Shown here: positions 34,854 to 43,031 of the stretch, one piece after another
Position numbering within the stretch: the first letter of the stretch is position 1
Layout: each line of letters begins with the position of its first letter
Assembly: GCA_963802905.1 (NCBI GenBank)
Contig: CAWDKH010000018.1
Location: 124,001-188,000 of the forward strand
DNA from: DASQFQ01 sp963802905
GTDB taxonomy: Bacteria; Actinomycetota; Thermoleophilia; Solirubrobacterales; Solirubrobacteraceae
Direction of reading: 5' to 3'
Length of the DNA stretch: 64,000 bases
The notes under the pieces: generated by a model
Seen by the model: the letters and a program-made list of their open reading frames with translations, nothing else
Database searches by the model: none
Told to the model about the DNA's origin: nothing
Made by a program: the position numbers and the translations under genes

Positions 34854-35023
34854 AAATGACGTGCGCTGCCTGTCGTGTCCGTGCCGTTCGTGGCGAAGAG
34901 CTCGATGGCTGCGACTGCTGACCGCTTGTTCGGTGTCCCTACCGTCCGCGGCGCTTGGGAGCAGTATGCGGATCCCATGAGCCCAAGGGAAGGGCCCTGG
35001 ACGATTGGACGAGCTAGGAGCCC

Positions 35024-35452
35024 CTAGGCCGTCGCGTCGAGCGCGAACGCCATGCGGATCTCGGTGCCGCCGCCGTCGCGGTCGTGGACCTCGAGGCTCT
35101 GCGTCATCTGCGCGATCAGCGGCAGGCCGAGCCCGAGCCCGGGGCTGTCGGTACGCGGCAGCATCCCGCGCCCTTCGTCGGCGACCACGACGATGACCTG
35201 CTCGGCCTCGCGCTCCGCGCGGACCTCGACGGTGCCGGGCGTCTCGCGGTCCAGGTAGGCGTGCAGGACGGCGTTCGTGACCGCCTCGGACACCGCCAGC
35301 GACACCGCGGCGAGCGCGTCGGCCGTGGCGCCGGCGGATTGTGCGAACGCGGTGACTGCGGTGCGTGCCTCAGCTACAGAGGCGGCGACAGCGGGCCAAA
35401 CTTTGGAGAGACGGCCCGTACTGCGACTCTCGGTCGAGCCATTCGTGGGCAA
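35024..35452 (-). CDS. RsbW-like ATP-binding anti-sigma factor/serine kinase
   Basis: About 142 residues of the HATPase_c_2 family. N-box: AVSLAVSEAVTNAVLHAYLD. G1: VADEGRGMLPR. G2: GLGLGLPLIAQMTQSLEV. The closing strand is DRDGGGTEIRMAFAL. Such proteins bind and inhibit a sigma factor or phosphorylate an anti-anti-sigma. No ATG or GTG lies near the domain start; TTG at 35452 gives the usual length but its SD is weak, so the start is uncertain. No partner gene is adjacent; upstream is the PAP2/CDP-alcohol fusion on the same strand, 119 bp away. Confidence 0.75.
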   Translation of the reverse strand: MPTNGSTESRSTGRLSKVWPAVAASVAEARTAVTAFAQSAGATADALAAVSLAVSEAVTNAVLHAYLDRETPGTVEVRAEREAEQVIVVVADEGRGMLPRTDSPGLGLGLPLIAQMTQSLEVHDRDGGGTEIRMAFALDATA

Positions 35453-35570
35453 GAGAGGTTCCGATCCGGGGGGAGGATGGGCGACGCGTGAACGCGAAAT
35501 GATACGCGCTGCCGCGCGATTCTCTGCATCGGACGCCCTTGATGCGCCGAAATGTCCAACGCCGGGGAGG

Positions 35571-37154
35571 CTAGGTCGCCGGGGCGGCGATCGGTCCGGT
35601 CTCGCGGCGCGCGCGCAGCGCAACCTCGATGCCCGATGCGATCGTGATGGCGGCCATCGCGAACAGCAGGAGCTGGAGCGATACGCCGGTGATGTCGAAC
35701 GCCATCAGTGCGAGCACCGAGCACACCTGTACGGCCATCTTGAGCTTGCCCAGCGGGCCGGCGGCCACGACCACGCCCTGGCGCTTCGCCTGGGCGCGCA
35801 GGATGGTCACCCACAGCTCGCGTGCGCCGATCACGGCGAAGATCCACCACGGCACGGTGCCGGCGACAGCCAGCGCGCCCAGCGAGGCGAGGATCAGCAG
35901 CTTGTCGGCGAACGGGTCGGTCAGCGCCCCGAACACGCTCTCCACCTTCCAGCGGCGGGCGAGGAAGCCGTCGCAGGCGTCCGACAGCGAGGCGATCGCG
36001 AACAGCACGGCCGCGAACGTCGACTCGCCGCTGCCCTCGATCAGCAGCCACGCGATCAGCGGGACCATGCCGATCCGGGCGACCGTGATCGCGTTCGGGA
36101 TCGCCGGGCGCCAGCGCTCCGGGACCGCGAGGCGCAGGTGGCCGGTGGCCACGCCGGCGATCGGGACGGCGATCGCGCCGATCAGGAGACCCGCGAGGTC
36201 GTCGACCACGTAGTGCCAGCCGAAGTACAACGTGGCGACCATCGTCAGGCCGAGGAACGTCCACAGGGCGTAGCGCAGGACGCGGTTGACCTTCAGCAGC
36301 TGGGCGATCAACGCCGCCGTGAACACGACGGAGACGTGCAGAGACGCGAACGCGGCAATGCTCTGCGCGCCGCCGCCGGCCAGCGCCTCGTGGCGCTCGT
36401 AGATCAGCGCTTGCTGGAGCGCGGACGTGCCGGTCTCCGGCAGCGTCGCGTAGAGGTCGGGCGCCACGAAGATCGGCCCGAGCGACGGGATGATCAGGTA
36501 CGAGGCGATGCCCAGCGTCCAGTTGATGCCGAGCGCGGTCACGTACCAGAGCCCGGGGATCGGGTTGGCGGACGCGATCAGCGCCGCGCCGAGCGAGATC
36601 GGCACGAACGCGAGGAAGAAGAGGTAGACCGACGACAGCACCTGCGCGGCGATGCCCGTCCCGAGCACGTCGTGGAGCAGCGGGCCGGGGTCGTGGCCGA
36701 AGAAGAAGCTGCGGTCGAGCGACAGCAGGTCCGGGTCGTAGTCCTGGTCGGTCAGGAACGGCAGGAAGCCCTTGAGGTTCCGGTACGACAGGTACGTGAC
36801 GTAGAACGACACGAGCCCGAGGAGGACCGCCGCGAACCGGCGGCGGTTCCAGCGCTCCCGCGCGACGGTGACGATCGCGACGTCGATCCGGCCTCCGCGC
36901 TTGATCGCGCGCGGCAGCAGGTCGAGGATCACGAAGAAGATGACGGCGCCGATGAGGCCCGCGCCGCGCGCGCTGAGCATCTTGTCGGTGTCGCGCACCG
37001 ACAGGCCGTCGGAGAGCGCGACGATCGCGGTTGCGAGCGCCATCGCCGCGGCGATCCCGAGGGCCGGGCCGTGCCAGCGCCAGGACAAGGGGTCGACGCG
37101 ATCGTCGCGCCAGACCGAGGTACTCCCGGGATCAGTAACTGCGTTCGTCGCCAT
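35571..37154 (-). CDS. PAP2-superfamily phosphatase/transferase fused to CDP-alcohol phosphatidyltransferase
   Basis: A 527-residue polytopic membrane protein. Residues ~75-320 are PAP2/Aur1-like: IAAFASLHVSV (motif 2 His) and FGWHYVVDDLAGLL (motif 3, His and Asp). Residues ~340-520 contain the complete CDP-alcohol phosphotransferase motif DxxDGxxARx8GxxxDxxxD, beginning DACDGFLARR and ending DPFAD. The second half alone would make a phospholipid (PgsA-like); the first could remove a phosphate or transfer a phospho-alcohol. A one-chain synthase plus phosphatase, for example phosphatidylglycerol-phosphate formation and dephosphorylation, is an inference. ATG at 37154. Confidence 0.85.
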   Translation of the reverse strand: MATNAVTDPGSTSVWRDDRVDPLSWRWHGPALGIAAAMALATAIVALSDGLSVRDTDKMLSARGAGLIGAVIFFVILDLLPRAIKRGGRIDVAIVTVARERWNRRRFAAVLLGLVSFYVTYLSYRNLKGFLPFLTDQDYDPDLLSLDRSFFFGHDPGPLLHDVLGTGIAAQVLSSVYLFFLAFVPISLGAALIASANPIPGLWYVTALGINWTLGIASYLIIPSLGPIFVAPDLYATLPETGTSALQQALIYERHEALAGGGAQSIAAFASLHVSVVFTAALIAQLLKVNRVLRYALWTFLGLTMVATLYFGWHYVVDDLAGLLIGAIAVPIAGVATGHLRLAVPERWRPAIPNAITVARIGMVPLIAWLLIEGSGESTFAAVLFAIASLSDACDGFLARRWKVESVFGALTDPFADKLLILASLGALAVAGTVPWWIFAVIGARELWVTILRAQAKRQGVVVAAGPLGKLKMAVQVCSVLALMAFDITGVSLQLLLFAMAAITIASGIEVALRARRETGPIAAPAT

Positions 37155-37162
37155 GAGGTCAA

Positions 37163-37213
37163 GGGATTGTGAACGCGAAACGGCAGTTTCAGACCCCGTT
37201 CGCAGTCAATCCC
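37163..37213. promoter_or_regulatory. Inverted repeat upstream of the PAP2/CDP-alcohol gene
   Basis: GGGATTG (37163-37169) and CAATCCC (37207-37213) bracket a shorter repeat (GAACG/CGTTC) in the 97-bp gap between the GDPD stop and the fusion-gene start. It could be an operator or a terminator of the GDPD transcript. Confidence 0.35.
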
Positions 37214-37251
37214 AACAGGTCCTAACCGCCCCTCACACCGCTGCTGGGTGG

Positions 37252-38073
37252 CTACGAGCGCGCCGCCACCGCAAGATCCGGATGGTCCGTGAACACCCCG
37301 TCGACCCCCATGGCGAAGTAGCGGCGCAGCTCGGCGTCGAGGTCGGCGTCTCCGTCGAGCAGGAACTGCGGCTCGCGGCGGAACGTGTACGGATGCACCT
37401 CGAGCCCCGCCGCGTGCGCGGCCGCGACGAGCTCGGCGTCGACGAGCTGCTTGGCCGGTCCGAGCGCCTGCGCGTAGCCGGCGATCGCGGCGACGTCGAT
37501 CGGGCCCTTGCCGAGCAACTGCACCCGCGGGCGGGGCAGCTCCCGCAGGCTGTCGGGGTCGAAGGACTGCACGTACACCGGGATCGCGACGTCCTGCAGT
37601 GCGTCGATCAGCCGCGGCTCGAGCGCGAGGCCGAGCGAGCGGTGGTAGGCGGGGTGCTTCGTCTCCGGGTAGATGCCGACGCCGAGCCGAGTGGCGAGGT
37701 CGAGCACCTCGCGGAACGTCGGCACCTCGTACTCGCCGTCGTGCGCCGTGTTGTCCGGTCGCACGTCGGGGATCCGCTCGCGCGCCCGCAGCGTCTTGAG
37801 CTCGGCGAGCGTGAAGTCCTCGGTGAACCAGCCGTCGTAGGCCTTGCCGTCGATCTCCTTGGTCGTCCGGCGGTCGGCGAACTCGGGATGGTCGGCGACG
37901 TCGGTGGTGCCGGAGATCTCGTTCTCATGGCGGCAGACGAGCTCCCCGTCGCGCGTGGTCACGAGGTCGGGCTCGATGTAGTCCGCGCCCTGCCGCGCCC
38001 CGAGCTCGTACGCGGCGAGCGTGTGCTCGGGCCGGTAGCCCGAGGCGCCGCGGTGGGCGATGACGATGGGCAT
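37252..38073 (-). CDS. Glycerophosphodiester phosphodiesterase
   Basis: A 273-residue TIM-barrel enzyme that releases glycerol-3-phosphate from deacylated phospholipids. The start is MPIVIAHRGASGYRPEHTLA (catalytic HRG with the following PEHT), then GADYIEPDLVTTRDGELVCR, then HE (metal Glu, Asp; general-acid His). A GlpQ-type insertion (YEVPTFREVLDLATRLGVGI, then YPETKHPAYHR) carries the second Glu. FAMGVDGVFTDHPDLA is the usual C-terminal strand. No signal peptide, so cytosolic. It is 13 bp from the divergent DUF2277 start. Confidence 0.92.
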   Translation of the reverse strand: MPIVIAHRGASGYRPEHTLAAYELGARQGADYIEPDLVTTRDGELVCRHENEISGTTDVADHPEFADRRTTKEIDGKAYDGWFTEDFTLAELKTLRARERIPDVRPDNTAHDGEYEVPTFREVLDLATRLGVGIYPETKHPAYHRSLGLALEPRLIDALQDVAIPVYVQSFDPDSLRELPRPRVQLLGKGPIDVAAIAGYAQALGPAKQLVDAELVAAAHAAGLEVHPYTFRREPQFLLDGDADLDAELRRYFAMGVDGVFTDHPDLAVAARS

Positions 38074-38086
38074 TACGCTGGACCCT

Positions 38087-38356
38087 ATGTGCCGCAACAT
38101 CAGACCGCTCCACAACTTCGAGCCCCCCGCCACCCACGACGAGGTCGAGGCTGCCGCTCTCCAGTACGTCCGCAAGATCAGCGGCTTCACGAAGCCGTCC
38201 CAGGCGAACACCGAGGCGTTCGAACGCGCCGTCGCGGAGGTCGCCGAAGTGTCGGCGCGCCTGCTCGACGCGCTCGAGACCAACGCCCCGCCGAAGAACC
38301 GCGAGGCTGAGGCCGAGAAGCGCCGAGCGCGCTCGGCCGCGCGCTACGCCGCCTAG
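38087..38356 (+). CDS. DUF2277 family protein
   Basis: An 89-residue protein: MCRNIRPLHNFEPPATHDEV, then EAAALQYVRKISGFTKPSQA, then a helical end. This N-terminus (MCRNI, then LHNFEPPAT) is diagnostic of DUF2277, a family of small cytosolic proteins without known function. The lysine/arginine-rich C-terminus is variable. Lies between GDPD (divergent) and a diguanylate cyclase (47 bp downstream). Confidence 0.85.
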   Translation: MCRNIRPLHNFEPPATHDEVEAAALQYVRKISGFTKPSQANTEAFERAVAEVAEVSARLLDALETNAPPKNREAEAEKRRARSAARYAA

Positions 38357-38403
38357 CGGCTGACGCGAGAGTCCGAGCCCGCTTGGCATCATCTGTCAGA
38401 CCG

Positions 38404-39982
38404 ATGGCGGGCTCGGCTCACCTCCCTCGCCGGCGCCGCGTCCTGCTCGTCGCCATCGCGCTGTTCGCGCTCGTCTTCGCGCTCCGGTTCATCCGCGACG
38501 AGCCGGGCGACGGCGTCACGTTCCTCTACGTCGTCCCGATCATCCTGCTCGCGATCGAGTTCGGCCGCCTGGCCGGGGTGCTGGCGGGCCTCGCCGCGTT
38601 GTCGCTGTACGTCATCTGGTCGGTGATCGACCCCGCCGACGTCAGCTTCGTCGCCTACCTCACGCGCGCGATCTCGTTCGTCGCCGTCGGCGCGCTCACG
38701 GGGCAGATGGCGGACCGCCTGCGCGCCACCGCCGACGCCGCCGCCACCGCCGCGCGCCATCTCGAGCTCACGCGCGACCTCTTCTGCACCGCGAACCTCG
38801 ACGGCTACCTCGTCGAGCTCCACGGCCCGTGGACGGAGACGCTCGGGTGGACGGAGGCGGAGCTCCGGTCGAAGCCGTTCGTCGAGTTCGTGCACCCCGA
38901 CGATCGAGAGCGCACGAGGGAGTCCGCAGCCCGGCTGCGGGAGGGCGAGCGGACCGCGCCGCTGCTCAACCGCTACTGCACCAAGGACGGCGGCTCCCGC
39001 TGGATCGAGTGGTCGTCGACCTTCGACCGCGCCCAGGAGCTGATCTACGCGGCGGCGCGCGACGTCACTGACCGCGTCGAGGCCGAGGAGGGCATGCGCC
39101 AGGCCGAGGAGCGCTTCCGGCGCGCGTTCGAGGACTCTCCCGCCGGCATGGCGCTCGTCGGCGTGCGCGGCGAGGACGCCGGGCGCATCCTCGAGGTCAA
39201 CGATGCGCTGGTCGACCTCACGGGTCTCGCGCACGAGGAGCTCGTCGGGACGAGCTCGCTCCAGGACCTCACGCATCTCGACGACGCCGGCTTCGTCAGC
39301 GAGGGGCTGGAGCGGCTGGTGGGCGGGGAGATCCCGACCCTGCGCCTCGAGTTCCGCCTGCGCGGGCTCGCCGGGCAGGTGCGCTGGGTCGACCTCACCG
39401 CTTCGCTGGTCCACGGCGCGGACGGCGAGCCGCTGTACCGCATCTCGCAGCTCCAGGACATCGACGCGCGGCGCCGCGGCGAGGAGATGCTGCGCCACCT
39501 CGCCGACCACGACACCCTGAGCGGGCTGTTCAACCGCCGCCGCTTCCAGGAGGAGCTCGAGCGCGAGGTGGAGCGCGGCGGGCGCGGCGCCGTGCTGCTG
39601 ATCGACCTGGACAAGTTCAAGGAGGTCAACGACACGCTCGGTCACGCCGCCGGCGACGCGGTGATCCAGAAGGTCGGCGAGTCGCTCAAGGCCCGCCTGC
39701 GGACGAGCGACGTCGCCGCGCGGTTGGGCGGCGATGAGTTCGGGATCATCCTGCGCCGGGTCGCGGTGGCCGAGGCTGATCGCGTGGCTGCGGAGGTGCT
39801 CGAGCACGTCGAGGCGGCGCTGCACGCGACGACCGAGGGCGCCGAGGTGTCGCTGAGCATCGGGCTCGCGCCATTCGACCGCGGCGACGGGCGCGGGCCG
39901 GACGAGCTGCTGCGGGCCGCGGATGAGGCGATGTACCGCGCGAAGGGCCGCGGCGGCGGCGCCGTCGCGCGCGCCGTGCTAG
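38404..39982 (+). CDS. Membrane-bound PAS-PAS-GGDEF diguanylate cyclase
   Basis: About 525 residues. Four hydrophobic helices (~12-105) form a sensor-like membrane domain. PAS 1 (~120-225: DLFCTANLDGYLVELHGPWT, then FVEFVHPDDRERT) and PAS 2 (~235-360) follow. The GGDEF domain (~375-525) contains ARLGGDEFGIIL, and RTSD five residues upstream is an intact product-inhibition I-site. It should make c-di-GMP. The open frame runs on to 40107, 42 codons past the domain and across the end of the convergent epimerase gene. A stop TAG at 39980-39982 in the next frame, inside a terminator-like repeat, suggests a one-base error near 39960. Confidence 0.85.
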
Positions 39983-40009
39983 GTGGTGTAGGGCCCGGTC
40001 GGCACGGCG
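39972..40009. terminator. Stem at the GGDEF/epimerase convergent junction
   Basis: CGCCGTGC (39972-39979) and GCACGGCG (40002-40009) form a perfect 8-bp stem around the overlapping stop positions. Confidence 0.45.
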
Positions 40010-40953
40010 TGGTAGCCCTTCGCGCCGACCGTCGCGGCGAGCTCGCTGCGGTAGTCCTCGCCGGCAGCGATGCGCTCGAGGGCGGCGCGGAAGTCGTGGC
40101 GGGGTGACCAGCCGAGCTCCTCGCGCGCCTTGGCGTTGACGTACACGCGCTCGATGCTCGGGAGCAGGCGCCAGCCGCGGGCCGCGAAGACCGCCTCGGC
40201 CTCCGGAACGCGCCGGCGCACGACGGCGGGCGCGTCGGTGCGCAGCTCGGCGAGGTCGTCGCGCGTGAACGGCGTCGTGGCGCTGACGATGTAGCGGCCG
40301 AAGCCGAGCTCCGGCGCGCGCTCGAGCGCGGCTCGGTGTGCGCTGACGACGTCCTCGAGGTCGACGCGGCGGTACAGCAGCTCGTTGACCTTGAGGTTCG
40401 CGTCGTCGTAGGCGGAGCGGACGTCGTCGCGGTCGTCGGACTCGGGGAAGAAGCGCGAGGTGCGGAGGATCAGGCACGGGAGGCCGTGGTCGCGGTGGAC
40501 GAGCTCGCAGAGGTCCTCGGCGGCGGTCTTGGTCGCGCCGTAGATGTTGCGCGGGACGGGCGCGACGTCCTCGGTGATCCACGCGGCGGGCGCGCCGGGC
40601 GGCGGCGTGAGCGCGCGCCCGAACGCGCTCGTGGTGCTCGTGAAGACAAACCGCGAGGCGCCCGCGGCCACCGCCTCCTCGAGCAGGTTGAGCGTGCCGG
40701 TGACGTTGGTGTCGACGAACGCCTGGCGGTCGTGCGAGCCGACGTGCGGCTTGTGCAGCGTCGCCGCGTGGAGGACAGCGTCGGCGCCGCGCACCGCGTC
40801 GCGGACGAGCGCGCGGTCGGCGATCGAGCCGACGACGGCGGTGTGCGGCGACGCCAGCACGTCGAGCCCCACGACGTCATGGCCCTCGGCGCCCAGCACC
40901 CGCACGAGCGCCTCGCCAAGGTGCCCCGCGCTGCCGGTCACGAGCACCCTCAC
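39979..40953 (-). CDS. NAD-dependent epimerase/dehydratase family protein
   Basis: A 324-residue extended SDR. GTG at 40953. VTGSAGHLGEALVRVL is the GxxGxxG motif, FVFTSTTSAFGRAL the Ser/Thr strand, and NIYGATKTAAEDLCEL the Tyr-x3-Lys. YRRVDLEDVVSAHRAALERA is typical of the C-terminal substrate domain. Nucleotide-sugar or steroid-like substrates are both possible. Its start faces the kinase gene at 40977 across 23 bp, so the promoters must overlap the coding regions. Confidence 0.85.
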   Translation of the reverse strand: MRVLVTGSAGHLGEALVRVLGAEGHDVVGLDVLASPHTAVVGSIADRALVRDAVRGADAVLHAATLHKPHVGSHDRQAFVDTNVTGTLNLLEEAVAAGASRFVFTSTTSAFGRALTPPPGAPAAWITEDVAPVPRNIYGATKTAAEDLCELVHRDHGLPCLILRTSRFFPESDDRDDVRSAYDDANLKVNELLYRRVDLEDVVSAHRAALERAPELGFGRYIVSATTPFTRDDLAELRTDAPAVVRRRVPEAEAVFAARGWRLLPSIERVYVNAKAREELGWSPRHDFRAALERIAAGEDYRSELAATVGAKGYHAVPTGPYTT

Positions 40954-40976
40954 CGCGCCAACGGTACCGTTGCGCC

Positions 40977-43031
40977 ATGCCGGAGCTGGTGAGGACCGTT
41001 GGTCGCTACGGAATCCTGCGCGAGCTCGGTCGGGGCGGGATGGCGGTCGTGTATCTGGCGCGCCAGGTCGACCTCGACCGCCTCGTCGCGCTCAAGGAGC
41101 TGGCGGCCTTCCATGCCGCGGATCCGGACTTCGCGAAGCGCTTCGTCCGCGAGTCGCGGCTCGCGGGCTCGCTCGTGCATCCGAACGTCATCACCGTGTT
41201 CGACTACTTCGAGCACGCGGGGATGCCCTACATCGCGATGGAGTACCTCGAGCGCGGCTCGCTGCGGCCGCACGTCGGCCGGATGACGCTGGCGCAGATC
41301 GGCGGCGTCCTCGAGGGCCTGCTCGCCGGGCTCGCCGCGGCGGAGCAGCTCGGCATCGTCCACCGCGACCTCAAGCCGGAGAACCTGATGGTCACCGGGG
41401 CCGGCGGCGTGAAGATCGCCGACTTCGGGATCGCGAAGGCGACGCTGTCCGCGGACACGGGCGCGTTCGTCACCGCGACCGGCACGACGATCGGCACCCC
41501 GCCGTACATGTCGCCCGAGCAGGCGATGGCCAAGGACATCGGCTCGTGGACCGACCTCTACTCGGTCGGCTGCATCTCCTACGAGCTGTTCACGGGCAGC
41601 CCGCCGTTCGTCGACGCCGAGGAGCCGATGGCGATCATGCTCCGGCACGTCACGGAGCCGCTCCCGCCGGCAGCTGAGGTGGCGGACGTCGATCCGGCGA
41701 TCTCGGCGTGGATCGAGCGGCTGGTGGCGAAGAAGCCGGAGGACCGGCCGCCGTCCGCGACCGCCGCCTGGGAGGAGCTCGAGGAGATCCTGATCGGCGA
41801 GCTCGGGCCGCGCTGGCGGCGAGAGGCGCCGTTGCCGGTGCTCGTCAACCCACCGGTCCCCGGGCCGGACACGCCACCGCCCTCCCAGCCGATGACGACG
41901 CCGCCCGGGATCGACATGGAGGGGACCGGGCCGGACACCGGCGAGCCGATGCCGGCCGCGGAGGCGCCCGAGGAGCCGGCGTACGAGACCTACCATCCGC
42001 CCCCGACCGGCCCGACGCCAGAAGACCTCGCACCACCGCCGGAGCCGCCCGCGGCAGCCCCGCCGCCACCGGCAGCCCCGCCGCCCGCGCCGGCTCCGGC
42101 TGCACCGGCGCCTTCCGAGCCGACGCCGGCCGCGTCCGCGCCGGCCCCTTCCACGGCGGCCCCGACCCCTCCGCTCCCGCCCGAAGCGACGCCGACGGAG
42201 TTGCCGCGCGCGGCCACGCCGCCGCCGCGACCGGCGGCCCCCGATCCCGCCGCGCGGCCGCGGGTTCCCCGCCAGACCGTCCTCCTTGCGCGTGCCGGTG
42301 CGCTCTCGGCGGTCGCCGCGCTCCTCGTCGTCCTGCTGGCCGAAGGCTTCGACCGCTGGAACCTGTTCGCGGTCCTGTCGCCGATCGAGGCGGTCGGCGT
42401 GGCGGTCGCGACGTGGCTCATCGCGCGGTCGCTGGCCGCCGCTCGCATCGACACCTCGCTCGCCGCGGGCTGGCTGCTCGGCTTCGGCGCCCTCGCGGTG
42501 GTCGCGGCGCTGGCGCTGCTGCGCTTCACGAGCAACCGCCTCGACGGGCTGTCGACGCTGCTCGCGGTCATCGTCCTGCTCGGTGCGGGCGCGACGCTCG
42601 CCGCCGGCGTGGGCTGCCTACGCGCCTCGCCGCCCGAATCCGGCGCGACGACCTTCAACCCGGGCCCGCTCGTGCTCGGGCTCGCCGGCGTCGGGCTCGC
42701 CGGGGTGGCGCTGTTCGTCGACTACGACGGCTTCAGCTCGCTGTGGGACGAGCTGGTCGAGACCGAGAGCGCGGAGTTCTTCTTCGAGCCGGCGGTCGCC
42801 GTCGCGGCCGCGCTCGCCGGGCTCGTCCTGCTGGGCGCGAGGCCGCGGCTCGCGGGTGGGCTGCTGCTCGCGGTCGGCACGGTCGCCACGCTGCACTACC
42901 TCGGGCTGCTCGTCGCCGCAGCCCGCGCCATCGGTGAGGTGGGCGACACGCGCGCCGCCGGCTACATCGGGGTCCTCGGCGGCCTGCTCATCCTCGCGGC
43001 GGGTGCCTTGGCGAGTCGCGCCAAGCCGTAG
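40977..43031 (+). CDS. Serine/threonine protein kinase with proline-rich linker and multi-helix membrane domain
   Basis: A 684-residue protein. Kinase domain ~10-275: Gly loop LGRGGMAVVY, Lys in LVALKEL, catalytic IVHRDLKPENLMV, Mg-binding IADFGIAKA, PYMSPEQA. An extremely Pro/Ala-rich linker (~300-435) follows. From ~440, six or so hydrophobic helices occur (AGALSAVAALLVVLLAEGFD; AGWLLGFGALAVVAALALLR; NPGPLVLGLAGVGLAGVALF). Most bacterial STPKs have one TM helix and PASTA or other sensor repeats outside, so this layout is unusual. Not in an operon with a phosphatase or FHA gene in this window. Confidence 0.9.
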   Translation: MPELVRTVGRYGILRELGRGGMAVVYLARQVDLDRLVALKELAAFHAADPDFAKRFVRESRLAGSLVHPNVITVFDYFEHAGMPYIAMEYLERGSLRPHVGRMTLAQIGGVLEGLLAGLAAAEQLGIVHRDLKPENLMVTGAGGVKIADFGIAKATLSADTGAFVTATGTTIGTPPYMSPEQAMAKDIGSWTDLYSVGCISYELFTGSPPFVDAEEPMAIMLRHVTEPLPPAAEVADVDPAISAWIERLVAKKPEDRPPSATAAWEELEEILIGELGPRWRREAPLPVLVNPPVPGPDTPPPSQPMTTPPGIDMEGTGPDTGEPMPAAEAPEEPAYETYHPPPTGPTPEDLAPPPEPPAAAPPPPAAPPPAPAPAAPAPSEPTPAASAPAPSTAAPTPPLPPEATPTELPRAATPPPRPAAPDPAARPRVPRQTVLLARAGALSAVAALLVVLLAEGFDRWNLFAVLSPIEAVGVAVATWLIARSLAAARIDTSLAAGWLLGFGALAVVAALALLRFTSNRLDGLSTLLAVIVLLGAGATLAAGVGCLRASPPESGATTFNPGPLVLGLAGVGLAGVALFVDYDGFSSLWDELVETESAEFFFEPAVAVAAALAGLVLLGARPRLAGGLLLAVGTVATLHYLGLLVAAARAIGEVGDTRAAGYIGVLGGLLILAAGALASRAKP
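43007..43025. terminator. Hairpin at the kinase/LtrA convergent junction
   Basis: CTTGGCG (43007-43013) and CGCCAAG (43019-43025) form a perfect 7-bp stem, with a five-base loop, in the last codons of the kinase gene. Confidence 0.45.
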
